Shown piece by piece: positions 1 through 6,872 of a DNA stretch of 9,617 bases (positions within the stretch are counted from its first letter, which is position 1; every line of letters starts with the position of its first letter). A program made the position numbers and the translations under genes. Source of the stretch: Candidatus Sulfopaludibacter sp. SbA3. Lineage in GTDB: Bacteria; Acidobacteriota; Terriglobia; Bryobacterales; Bryobacteraceae. The notes under the pieces are model-generated. The model was not told where the DNA came from. It saw only the letters and a list, made by a program, of their open reading frames with translations, and ran no database searches. Location: the NCBI GenBank assembly GCA_945900935.1, contig CAMDKT010000181.1:1-9617 (forward strand), given 5' to 3'.

Positions 1-1320
1 CAGAAACTCAATATAATCGTGGGTCCGCGACTGGTGCGACCCCTCCGTCCCCGGCAGCGCGATGTTGCGTTCTTCCAATGATTCGCCGGCCGACAACCCC
101 CGCCGTCCGCGCCGGATCAGCCGGGCATTTCGGATCTGTACCGGAACGGTGGATCCCGAAAGCTGCACGCCAAAACGGCCGATCCCATCCATCGCGAAAC
201 CAGCCGTGTATGGCATGGCCAATGACTGCCAATTGGTGGTAACTCCGACCGAGCGATTCGTCTGTTGCCGCCACGGTGATACGTCCTGCTTGATGTCCCA
301 ACTCACATTCACAGCCCGGTCCGCGCGCAGTTCAACCTCGGCCAGATACGCAGCGCCGATCTCGATCGAAAAGCCCACTTGCTTGGCGATCACTTCCGTA
401 TCATTTCGCGTCAGATTGAGCTGGATGACACCGTCAGGCAAGTTTGCAATCGCCCCGGCCGTATTCGCGTGCAGTTCCAACTGCCAGCGATTCGGCAACA
501 GTTGCTCGCCGTCGGGCTCGGACTGGCCCCAGGCCTTCCGCAGCTTCTCCGTAGAGTCGTAGCGGGCGTTCAGAAAACCATTCCACTGCCGTTGCAACTC
601 CGTGCGATACGCACCGCCAATCAACGATGGCAGTTGATTGGTCTGGTAGGAGTAGATGAGCGACGATTCGTTATTAATCTCCACCATCGCCAGTACCGGA
701 TCGTCCCGGAGTTGAAGGGCTTCGATCAGCTTCGCGGCGAATTCCTGTTGCAACGCCACCATCCGCGGCTCGAAGATATGCAGCGGCTTCGACTGCGTGG
801 GAATTGCCGCGTTCGGCACGCCATCCGCGCCGGGGCGGAACAAATAACCCACTTTCAAATTCAAGTTGACGTAGATCCCTTCCAGCTTTAAGGCGTCCAG
901 GAACCCGCGCAGCCGCTCGATGGCGACCGGATTCAACGTCGGGTACGGCCCGGTCGTTAAAAGCGATCCGGCGTTGGCGGGATTGGAATCGGGCTGCGTA
1001 TCCATGTGGTGCAGCCGCACCAGATTCACGCCTAGGCGCCGCAACCGCTTGGCAATTCGCTCAGCGTCTTTCGCCTCTGGAAAATTAGCGCCAAACGCCA
1101 GATTCACTCCGAAGAATCGAACTCTTCGGCCAGCGGCCGTCACGAACCGGCCATCGGCGGCAGTCACTCTATCGGCATCCGTCAGCGGCGAATTCAAAAA
1201 ACTAAAATCAGCCGCGCCCGCTACGTTGTCCTGATCCACGGCGAAGCGGTAGAAGTTTTCCTGCGCATTTGCCAGTAGCGGAAAGAGCGTAAACAAGAAC
1301 AGAAATCGGCGCGATATCAT
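1..1320 (-). CDS. Secreted clan GH-A (GH5/cellulase-like) glycoside hydrolase, C-terminus beyond left edge
   Basis: This frame is open from an ATG at 1320-1318 to the window edge and gives 440 residues, so the gene is partial. Residues 1-20 (MISRRFLFLFTLFPLLANAQ) form a signal peptide, so the enzyme acts outside the cytoplasm. Residues about 55-220 have the flow of a TIM-barrel glycosidase: RVRFFGVNLAFG (67-78), a GVNLVRLHHMD strand (97-107), and AMVEINNES (211-219), where Asn217-Glu218 fits the clan-A acid/base pair. Residues about 278-403 look like a beta-sandwich carbohydrate-binding module (WQLELH, VGFSIEIG, ADRAVNVSWDIKQD), after which barrel-like sequence resumes (SRTHDYIEFL). The second catalytic Glu should lie beyond position 1. 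An in-frame ATG at 1341-1339 exists, but a weak GAAAG motif precedes 1320 and the signal peptide fits better from there. The exact GH family and substrate are uncertain. Confidence 0.8.
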   Translation of the reverse strand, partial: MISRRFLFLFTLFPLLANAQENFYRFAVDQDNVAGAADFSFLNSPLTDADRVTAADGRFVTAAGRRVRFFGVNLAFGANFPEAKDAERIAKRLRRLGVNLVRLHHMDTQPDSNPANAGSLLTTGPYPTLNPVAIERLRGFLDALKLEGIYVNLNLKVGYLFRPGADGVPNAAIPTQSKPLHIFEPRMVALQQEFAAKLIEALQLRDDPVLAMVEINNESSLIYSYQTNQLPSLIGGAYRTELQRQWNGFLNARYDSTEKLRKAWGQSEPDGEQLLPNRWQLELHANTAGAIANLPDGVIQLNLTRNDTEVIAKQVGFSIEIGAAYLAEVELRADRAVNVSWDIKQDVSPWRQQTNRSVGVTTNWQSLAMPYTAGFAMDGIGRFGVQLSGSTVPVQIRNARLIRRGRRGLSAGESLEERNIALPGTEGSHQSRTHDYIEFL

Positions 1321-1604
1321 CGGATCTTTCAAGTAGAACATATGGAATGGAAGCAGCCAGAACCAGTTCGGCACCCGCTGGGTCTTGCAGGACGCCGATG
1401 GCAAAGCAGTGTTCGCCTTCGCATTCAAACAAGGGTTCGGAAAAGTGGCCCGCGTGGAGACCGCCGGCGGAACAGCCGAAGAAATAGGGCCGCTCCTGCT
1501 CCTCTCTTGGTATGTCACGGTTCTGTAACGCGATGTTTTTTCGTTTCATGCGTTTGTAACCATTCCGTTATCTGGCTGTATCGGCGGATCCCTAAACTCG
1601 AACC
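1321..1604. other. Divergent intergenic region between the glycosidase and the TIGR03437 operon
   Basis: Apart from the gene remnant at 1337-1528, this 284-bp stretch must hold the promoters of two divergent transcription units. On the plus strand, TTGTAA (1554-1559) followed after 17 bp by TGTATC (1577-1582) is a poor sigma-70-like candidate; I do not consider it established. The ATG at 1605 has no good Shine-Dalgarno sequence: the nearest purine-rich motif, GGCGGA (1583-1588), is too far away. The first operon gene may therefore be weakly translated or leaderless. A T-run at 1535-1541 has no hairpin before it. No promoter for the minus-strand gene could be recognised. Confidence 0.5.
1337..1528 (+). 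pseudogene. 3' remnant of a lost gene (LURP-one/scramblase-like C-terminus?)
   Basis: A plus-strand frame runs from just after an in-frame TAG (1334-1336) to TAA at 1526-1528. It encodes about 63 residues with no usable start codon near its beginning. The translation looks like real protein rather than noise: FGTRWVLQDADGKAVFAFAF, then GKVARVETAGG, then LLLLSWYVTVL at the end, with mostly G or C at third codon positions. A WxLxDADGKxV strand followed by a terminal LLLxWYxxxL resembles the C-terminus of small bacterial proteins of the LURP-one/phospholipid scramblase-like fold; this is recalled by pattern only. The upstream part is missing because the DNA to the left is the start of the minus-strand glycosidase. 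I read it as the tail of a truncated gene stranded in the intergenic region. Confidence 0.45.
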
Positions 1605-2354
1605 ATGCGTACTCTGCTATTCGCGACGTTGCTGGCCTGTTGTGGTGCCCTGTCGGCGCAAGTCGTAGTTCTGAATGGAGCCAGCTCACGCGTCGGCCAA
1701 CCCGTAACGGGAGGCTCATGGGCAACGGCTTATGGCACATTCCCGAACGTAACGCAGACCACTGCGTCCGTCTCGCCAATCCCGAAAACTCTCGGTGGCG
1801 TCACCGTAAGTGTGAACGGCGTCGCCGCGCCGGTTTATTTCGTCTCTCCAACACAAGTGAACTTCCTGGTTCCCTTTGCCGTCACCGCCGGTGTGCGCAA
1901 CGTTGAAGTGAAAACGTCCAGCGCGACCCTCACCGGAACGGTTCGCGTGATGTCCGCCGCTCCTGGAATTTTCGTCAATCTGCCCAGCACGTCCGCCGTG
2001 CCTCCGGGCGGCGCTGTGTTGAACCAGGACTTCTCGATTAATTCGCAGTCCGCGACTGCCCGCCGCGGCCAGGTCATTCAAATCTATGCCACCGGCCCGG
2101 GTGCTCTATCGCGGGCAATCGAGGACGGCACCGCGGCACCCAGCAGCCCCCTGGCGCTCACGACTTCCACTCCGGACGTATTCATTGGCGGCGTGCCCGC
2201 CATCGTTCAATTCAGCGGCATGGCCCCCGGCTTCTCCGGACTTTGGCAGATCAACGCCTTTGTGCCTGACCGTGCGTTTATCACCGGTCGCGTCCCGCTC
2301 CAGGTTTTCATGGACGGCGTCGACTCGAACGAAGTGTCTATCTTCGTTCAATAA
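1605..2354 (+). CDS. Stand-alone secreted TIGR03437-domain protein
   Basis: This is a 249-residue exported protein that is almost entirely one TIGR03437 domain, a family first defined in Solibacter and of unknown function. Residues 1-19 (MRTLLFATLLACCGALSAQ) are a signal peptide. The domain motifs appear in order: NGAS (24-27), LGGVTVSVNG (63-72), SPTQVNF (81-87), AAPGIF (118-123), VLNQDFSIN (138-146), QIYATGPG (159-166), IGGVPAIVQFSGMAPG (194-209) and LWQIN (213-217). Such repeated glycine-rich strands suggest a secreted beta-sandwich fold. The domain usually ends much larger secreted proteins; here it is alone and is the first gene of an apparent operon, 16 bp ahead of a TonB-dependent receptor. 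A surface-binding or accessory role for that receptor is inference. Family assignment is firm; function is unknown. Confidence 0.9.
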   Translation: MRTLLFATLLACCGALSAQVVVLNGASSRVGQPVTGGSWATAYGTFPNVTQTTASVSPIPKTLGGVTVSVNGVAAPVYFVSPTQVNFLVPFAVTAGVRNVEVKTSSATLTGTVRVMSAAPGIFVNLPSTSAVPPGGAVLNQDFSINSQSATARRGQVIQIYATGPGALSRAIEDGTAAPSSPLALTTSTPDVFIGGVPAIVQFSGMAPGFSGLWQINAFVPDRAFITGRVPLQVFMDGVDSNEVSIFVQ

Positions 2355-2357
2355 CTG

Positions 2358-2373
2358 AAAAGGATTTTTTTTG
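2358..2373 (+). promoter_or_regulatory. Ribosome binding site, T8 tract and TTG start of the receptor
   Basis: AAAAGGA at 2358-2364 is followed by six T residues and then the TTG start codon at 2371. The spacing is suitable for translation, and reading from TTG gives a complete signal peptide (MYRIALIIALCGATMLAQ). The first downstream in-frame ATG (2413) would remove most of that peptide. The T-run extends to eight residues (2365-2372) and overlaps the start codon. Confidence 0.75.
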
Positions 2374-5115
2374 TATCGAATTGCTCTAATTATCGCCCTT
2401 TGCGGAGCCACGATGCTCGCGCAAGCACCCACCGGCGTCATTGCCGGAACGGTACTTGATAGCCAGACCGGTCGCCCGATTCCTGGCGCCTCTGTCCTGT
2501 TAAATGGCCAGCAGGCCAGTGGTCAAAATGCCGACGCCGATGGCCGGTTCCAATTGACCGTCAGTCCCGGTACGTACATTCTCACTTTTCAGGCCGAGAA
2601 CTATTCGGAAGTGAAGATCGAAGAGGTTGGCGTCACCGCCGGCCAGGTGACCGAAGCCAGTACCGTCATGGCCAACAAGTCCGTCGTCACCACCGTTGAA
2701 GTCAATGAAAAGGTAACCGCCGTTGGCGCCAACGCCGAAGCAATGCTTACCGAGCGCAAACTCGCTGGCAGTGTTTCCGATAGCATTGGCAAAGAAGAGA
2801 TCTCCAACAGCGCGTCCTCCAGCGCCGCCGGTGCATTGGAAAAAGTGACTGGCGTTTCCGTCGTCGGCGATGGCTTTGTCTACGTCCGCGGCCTCGGCGA
2901 GCGTTATAGCTCCACCATGATGAATGGCGCTGTCCTTCCCACGACAGAACCGGAAAAACGCGTCGTTTCTCTGGACCTCTTCCCCTCAGGCCTCATCGAA
3001 AATATCAAAATCCTGAAAACCTACACGCCTGACTTGCCTGGCGAGTTCGCCGGCGGCCTCATTCAGATGCAGACGATTGAGTTCCCCAACCAGCGTATGT
3101 TCCAAGTGAACACCAAGGCCGGATTCAACACCGCGACGACCTTCAACAAGTTCCAGACTTCGCCCGGCGGCGCATCTGACTATTTCGGTTTCGGCAGCGG
3201 CAGTCGTGCGCTTCCTTCTCAAATTCCCACTAACGGCCGCCTCATCGCCGGGGCCTTCACGCCAGGCCAATTACAGTCGTTCGGCCAGTCTTTCAGCAAT
3301 GCCTGGCAGCCCTCGGTTAACTCCTCCCAGCGTCCGAACACGGACTTCTCCGCGGTCGGCGGCGGAACTTTCAAGCGTGTTGGGATCGTCGGCGCCCTTA
3401 GCTTCAGCAACGGCGCCCAAACCCTCGCCGAGAAGCAGCGCTACTACCGCCAGGGCGGCACCGGCCCCATCACCTTCACCGACTACCCGGACTTTAACGA
3501 CTACACCGAAACCGCCAGACTCGGCGCCGTATTCAATGTCGCCTTACGGGTCAACGACAAGAACAAGATCGTCTTCCGGAACACCCTTACCCATGAGTCC
3601 GACAAAGCCGCCCGCAACTTCACCGGTTATGACGGTGGAGTCGACGGAGTTATCTCCTCCGAGCGTCTGCATTACGTCGAACGCACACTCTTCTCTACCA
3701 GCCTGGAAGGCGACCACGCCGTCCCCTCCTGGAAGGGCAGTGTCTTTAAGTGGCAGTTGACCTACTCCAAATCGGGCCGGAACGAGCCCGATCTCCGCGA
3801 AGTCTTCCGCGGCCAGTTGCCCGACGGCAAGTTCACCTTCGCCGCCCTCGGCTCCTCCGGCGTTCGCTTCTTTTCCGACATGAACGACAAGATCTACGAG
3901 CCCCAGGCTGACCATACGATCCCGTTCTTCAAGGGCAAGATCAGCGGTATCGTGAAGACCGGCTTCCGCGCCACTATACGCAGCCGCGACTTTGCCGCTC
4001 GCCGGTTCCGCTTCATTCCCCAGTCCTCCACTACTCTGGATTTCCGCCTCCCCAGTAACCAGTTATTTGGCTCCTCCAACATCCGCCCCAACGGCTTTCA
4101 GATCACTGAATTCACCCGCGGTACCGACAGCTACACAGCCGCCATGGACATCTACGCCGGGTACTCCATGGTCGATTTGGCCATCGGGGCCAAGTGGCGC
4201 ATCGTGGGCGGCGTCCGCGTCGAAAAAGCCAAGCTCAACGTGGTCACAGTGGACAACCTGATTCCGAATGCCGCGCCCGCTACCGCCAAGCTGGACAACA
4301 CGGATCCTACTCCGGGCGTCAACGTAATTTACCAGTTGACCACGCGCCAGAACCTCCGCGTCTCTTACAGCCGCACGGTCTCCCGTCCGGACTTCCGCGA
4401 GCTTTCGCCGTTCGACTTTAATAACGTCCTCGGCGGCTTCGTTGTCCAGGGGAATCCGAACTTGAAGCGAGCGATCATCAACAACTACGATGCCCGCTGG
4501 GAGTCGTTCCTGGGCGGCAGCCAGATCATCGCCGTCAGCTTCTTTGTCAAGAAGTTCACCAACCCGATCGAACAGACCATCCTGCCTTCCAACGACCTGC
4601 GGCAGACCTTCGTGAATGCCGCAGGCGCTAAGAATTTCGGGCTGGAATTCGAGTTTCGCAAGAGCCTCGGGAGCATTCACAAGCGCTTGAAGGACTTCAG
4701 CTTCACATCGAACTTTACGTTCGTCGATTCGAACATTGAGATCAAGCCGGAGAACGCCGGCGTCGTCACTTCGAGCTCCCGTCCGTTGCTCGGCCAAAGC
4801 CGCTACATCTATAACGCCATCGGCGAATGGAAGCGGCCGGCCTGGCACAGTCAGGCGCGGTTCTACTCCAACTATGTGTCCCGCCGCATCTCCGGCGTCG
4901 GGACGTTCGGCCTTCCGGACATTTATCAGGAAGGCAACACGTTTCTGGACTTCGTGTACCAGTATTCATTCAAGGAAAACGGCAAATGGGCGCTGCGTTT
5001 TGACGCGGAAAATCTAGCCGATAACAAATACCGCTGGACCCAGGCCGACTTGCTGCAGCGGCAATATCAGACCGGGCGCACCTTCCAGGTGGGCCTGAGC
5101 TACTCGTTCTTCTAG
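2371..5115 (+). CDS. TonB-dependent outer-membrane receptor with N-terminal carboxypeptidase-regulatory-like domain
   Basis: This 914-residue protein has the full architecture of an active outer-membrane importer. A signal peptide covers residues 1-18. A carboxypeptidase-regulatory-like beta-sandwich follows at about 22-100 (VIAGTVLDSQTGRPIPGASV, DADGRFQLTVSPGTYILTF). The plug domain lies at about 110-240, with YVRGLGERYSSTMMNGAVLP (171-190) and DLPGEFAGGLI (221-231). The remainder is a 22-strand-type beta-barrel, including RVSYSRTVSRPDFRELSPFD around residue 662 and a terminal aromatic strand ending YSFF, as needed for outer-membrane assembly. It would use TonB-ExbBD energy to import a bound ligand. 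The ligand is unknown; the neighbouring glycosidase and sialidase-fold genes suggest a carbohydrate-containing one. The regulatory-like domain is a frequent N-terminal extension in acidobacterial and Bacteroidetes receptors. The next gene begins 26 bp downstream, so the two are probably co-transcribed. Confidence 0.93.
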   Translation: MYRIALIIALCGATMLAQAPTGVIAGTVLDSQTGRPIPGASVLLNGQQASGQNADADGRFQLTVSPGTYILTFQAENYSEVKIEEVGVTAGQVTEASTVMANKSVVTTVEVNEKVTAVGANAEAMLTERKLAGSVSDSIGKEEISNSASSSAAGALEKVTGVSVVGDGFVYVRGLGERYSSTMMNGAVLPTTEPEKRVVSLDLFPSGLIENIKILKTYTPDLPGEFAGGLIQMQTIEFPNQRMFQVNTKAGFNTATTFNKFQTSPGGASDYFGFGSGSRALPSQIPTNGRLIAGAFTPGQLQSFGQSFSNAWQPSVNSSQRPNTDFSAVGGGTFKRVGIVGALSFSNGAQTLAEKQRYYRQGGTGPITFTDYPDFNDYTETARLGAVFNVALRVNDKNKIVFRNTLTHESDKAARNFTGYDGGVDGVISSERLHYVERTLFSTSLEGDHAVPSWKGSVFKWQLTYSKSGRNEPDLREVFRGQLPDGKFTFAALGSSGVRFFSDMNDKIYEPQADHTIPFFKGKISGIVKTGFRATIRSRDFAARRFRFIPQSSTTLDFRLPSNQLFGSSNIRPNGFQITEFTRGTDSYTAAMDIYAGYSMVDLAIGAKWRIVGGVRVEKAKLNVVTVDNLIPNAAPATAKLDNTDPTPGVNVIYQLTTRQNLRVSYSRTVSRPDFRELSPFDFNNVLGGFVVQGNPNLKRAIINNYDARWESFLGGSQIIAVSFFVKKFTNPIEQTILPSNDLRQTFVNAAGAKNFGLEFEFRKSLGSIHKRLKDFSFTSNFTFVDSNIEIKPENAGVVTSSSRPLLGQSRYIYNAIGEWKRPAWHSQARFYSNYVSRRISGVGTFGLPDIYQEGNTFLDFVYQYSFKENGKWALRFDAENLADNKYRWTQADLLQRQYQTGRTFQVGLSYSFF

Positions 5116-5141
5116 ATCTAAATCCAGAGAGGAAATTTTGA

Positions 5142-6872
5142 ATGCGAATCTATTCGATTGGCTTGTTGTGTCTATACACGGCCGGAGCCGTGATTGCCGG
5201 TACTGAAACCACCGAGAAGGCCGCGATCGGCTACGGGAGCCCGGAGCAAAAGATTGCGATGTGGATCTGGAGCGATAAATACGTCTATCGCCCCGGAGAA
5301 CAATTGACGGTCAAATGGACCGTGAAAACCAACGGCGACCTGTATCCCTACACGACATACACTTATCGCCAGAACAACCAGACTGGCGCCAAAATCTATC
5401 TGCCCTCCGGCACGGCCGCCGTTCCTGACGTGCAGCCGGCTCCGATGAAAGATGCCGCGAAGGCCACGCTGGCCCACGTCACCGTGCCCGATGAACCGGG
5501 CATGCACACGCTGGCCGTTCAACTGCGCGACTACACCGGCACACGCGTGCTGAAGGTTGCCTATATGAAGATCAGTGTCGCCACCGAACAGGTCCGCGTG
5601 ACGGGCGCGATCACCGCCAACACGACTTGGGTCAACACGAAGTCCTACTTGCTCAATGGCGTTGTGACCGTGAAGAACGGCGCGACGTTGACGATTGAGC
5701 CTGGCACTGTTGTCGAAGGCGCGCCCGGTTCGGCGCCGCCGTCGGCGCTAATCGTCACTCGCGAAGGCAAACTCGTTGCTGAAGGCAGCAAAAGCCGTCC
5801 GATCATCATGACGAGCGCGCAGAAAGTCGGCGAGCGCAAGCGCGGCGATTGGGGCGGGCTGGTGATGTTGGGCAAGGCCCCGACGAACGTCGCGGCCAAC
5901 ACGAACGCCAACTCCAACACCGCCGGCACCTTCTACATTGAAGGCTTGAATGCCACCGACGACGGTCTCTACGGCGGCTCGGACGCCAACCATAGCTGCG
6001 GTTCGCTCGCCTACGTTCGCGTGGAGTTCGCCGGGACTATTCTCTCCCCGAACAATGAGCTGAATTCGTTTACGTTTGGCGGGTGCGGCAAAGGCACCAG
6101 CGCCCACCACTTGCAGGCGTCGTACGGCCTGGACGACAGTTTCGAGTGGTTCGGCGGAACGATGGACGCCAAGTACCTGATCGGCGGCCTGAGCGCGGAC
6201 GACTATGTCGATTTCCAGCTTGGCTGGACCGGCCGTATTCAGTACGGCATCTTTTACCAGAGCCCCGATTCCAAGGGCAATCGCGGGATTGAAGGCGACA
6301 ACAGCGAATACAACAACGCCGCGACGCCGGTTTCCAATCCGACGATGTACAACCTGACCTTTATCGGCAGCGGCGCAGCCGGCTTCGACGAAACGAATTC
6401 GCCGGGCATCTTTCTGCGCCGGGGCGCTCGGGCGACCATCAACAATGTGGCCGTGACCAATTTCTTCAGCGCCGCGGTGGAGTTCACCGACGCCACCACC
6501 CAGGCACAGATGGACGCAGGCAATATCGTCATGGACGGGTTCCTGGCGTGGGACAACAACAAGGGTGCCAATGGAGCCAACACGATTGCCGGCCAAATTC
6601 CGAACGCGCCGACACAGGGCTTCGCGCTTGGAACCCGGGCCGCCGGCAAGGCCGCGAATTTCCTGGTAGCAGACCCGGCAATGGTTCGCCCCTTTGAGTA
6701 CAGCGACCCGAACTTCCGGGCCCGTTTCGGCTCGCCCATCTTCCGCGTCGGTTGGGTTTCGGCCCCCGATGACGGGTTCTTCGACCAGACCGCGACCTTC
6801 ATCGGCGGCATCGGCGATGAGGATTGGACCGAGGAGTGGACGAACTTCCTGGTGGAGACGGATTTGGTCTAG
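5142..6872 (+). CDS. Secreted macroglobulin-like plus parallel beta-helix-like surface protein
   Basis: This 576-residue protein has a signal peptide (about 1-19, ending AGAVIA). Residues about 38-148 look like an Ig/macroglobulin-type beta-sandwich (SDKYVYRPGEQLTVKWTV, DEPGMHTLAVQLRDYTG). From about residue 152 there is a right-handed beta-helix-like body: VVTVKNGATLTIEPGTVVEG (174-193), RGDWGGLVMLGKAP (234-247), SLAYVRVEFAG (288-298), DDSFEWFGGTMDAKYL (331-346), and a conserved-looking end GDEDWTEEWTNFL. I recognise the WGGLVxLG / FEWFGGTxxAKYL pattern from uncharacterised secreted proteins in several phyla. Two cysteines, Cys286 and Cys315, could form a disulfide. GAGAGGA (5127-5133) lies 8 bp before the ATG. 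Its place right after the receptor suggests a surface or periplasmic partner. No catalytic motif is evident, so function is unknown. Confidence 0.85.
   Translation: MRIYSIGLLCLYTAGAVIAGTETTEKAAIGYGSPEQKIAMWIWSDKYVYRPGEQLTVKWTVKTNGDLYPYTTYTYRQNNQTGAKIYLPSGTAAVPDVQPAPMKDAAKATLAHVTVPDEPGMHTLAVQLRDYTGTRVLKVAYMKISVATEQVRVTGAITANTTWVNTKSYLLNGVVTVKNGATLTIEPGTVVEGAPGSAPPSALIVTREGKLVAEGSKSRPIIMTSAQKVGERKRGDWGGLVMLGKAPTNVAANTNANSNTAGTFYIEGLNATDDGLYGGSDANHSCGSLAYVRVEFAGTILSPNNELNSFTFGGCGKGTSAHHLQASYGLDDSFEWFGGTMDAKYLIGGLSADDYVDFQLGWTGRIQYGIFYQSPDSKGNRGIEGDNSEYNNAATPVSNPTMYNLTFIGSGAAGFDETNSPGIFLRRGARATINNVAVTNFFSAAVEFTDATTQAQMDAGNIVMDGFLAWDNNKGANGANTIAGQIPNAPTQGFALGTRAAGKAANFLVADPAMVRPFEYSDPNFRARFGSPIFRVGWVSAPDDGFFDQTATFIGGIGDEDWTEEWTNFLVETDLV

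Noticed and set aside
62..891. Overlapping plus-strand open frames at 62-562 and 379-891
   Set aside because: Both are antisense to the glycosidase, whose 440 residues carry a signal peptide and clan GH-A motifs.
1535..1541. T-run that might be a terminator for the gene remnant
   Set aside because: No hairpin precedes it; the sequence just upstream does not form a stem.
1208..1549. A 113-codon minus-strand frame across the intergenic region
   Set aside because: It is out of frame with the glycosidase and antisense to the better-supported gene remnant at 1337-1528; no homology is recognised.
4063..4848. A 261-codon minus-strand open frame
   Set aside because: It lies wholly inside the TonB receptor, has no recognisable domain, and is the usual antisense shadow of high-GC codons.
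5748..6596. A 282-codon minus-strand open frame
   Set aside because: It is antisense to the beta-helix gene, of low-complexity Val/Ala/Gly/Arg composition, with no signal peptide or domain.
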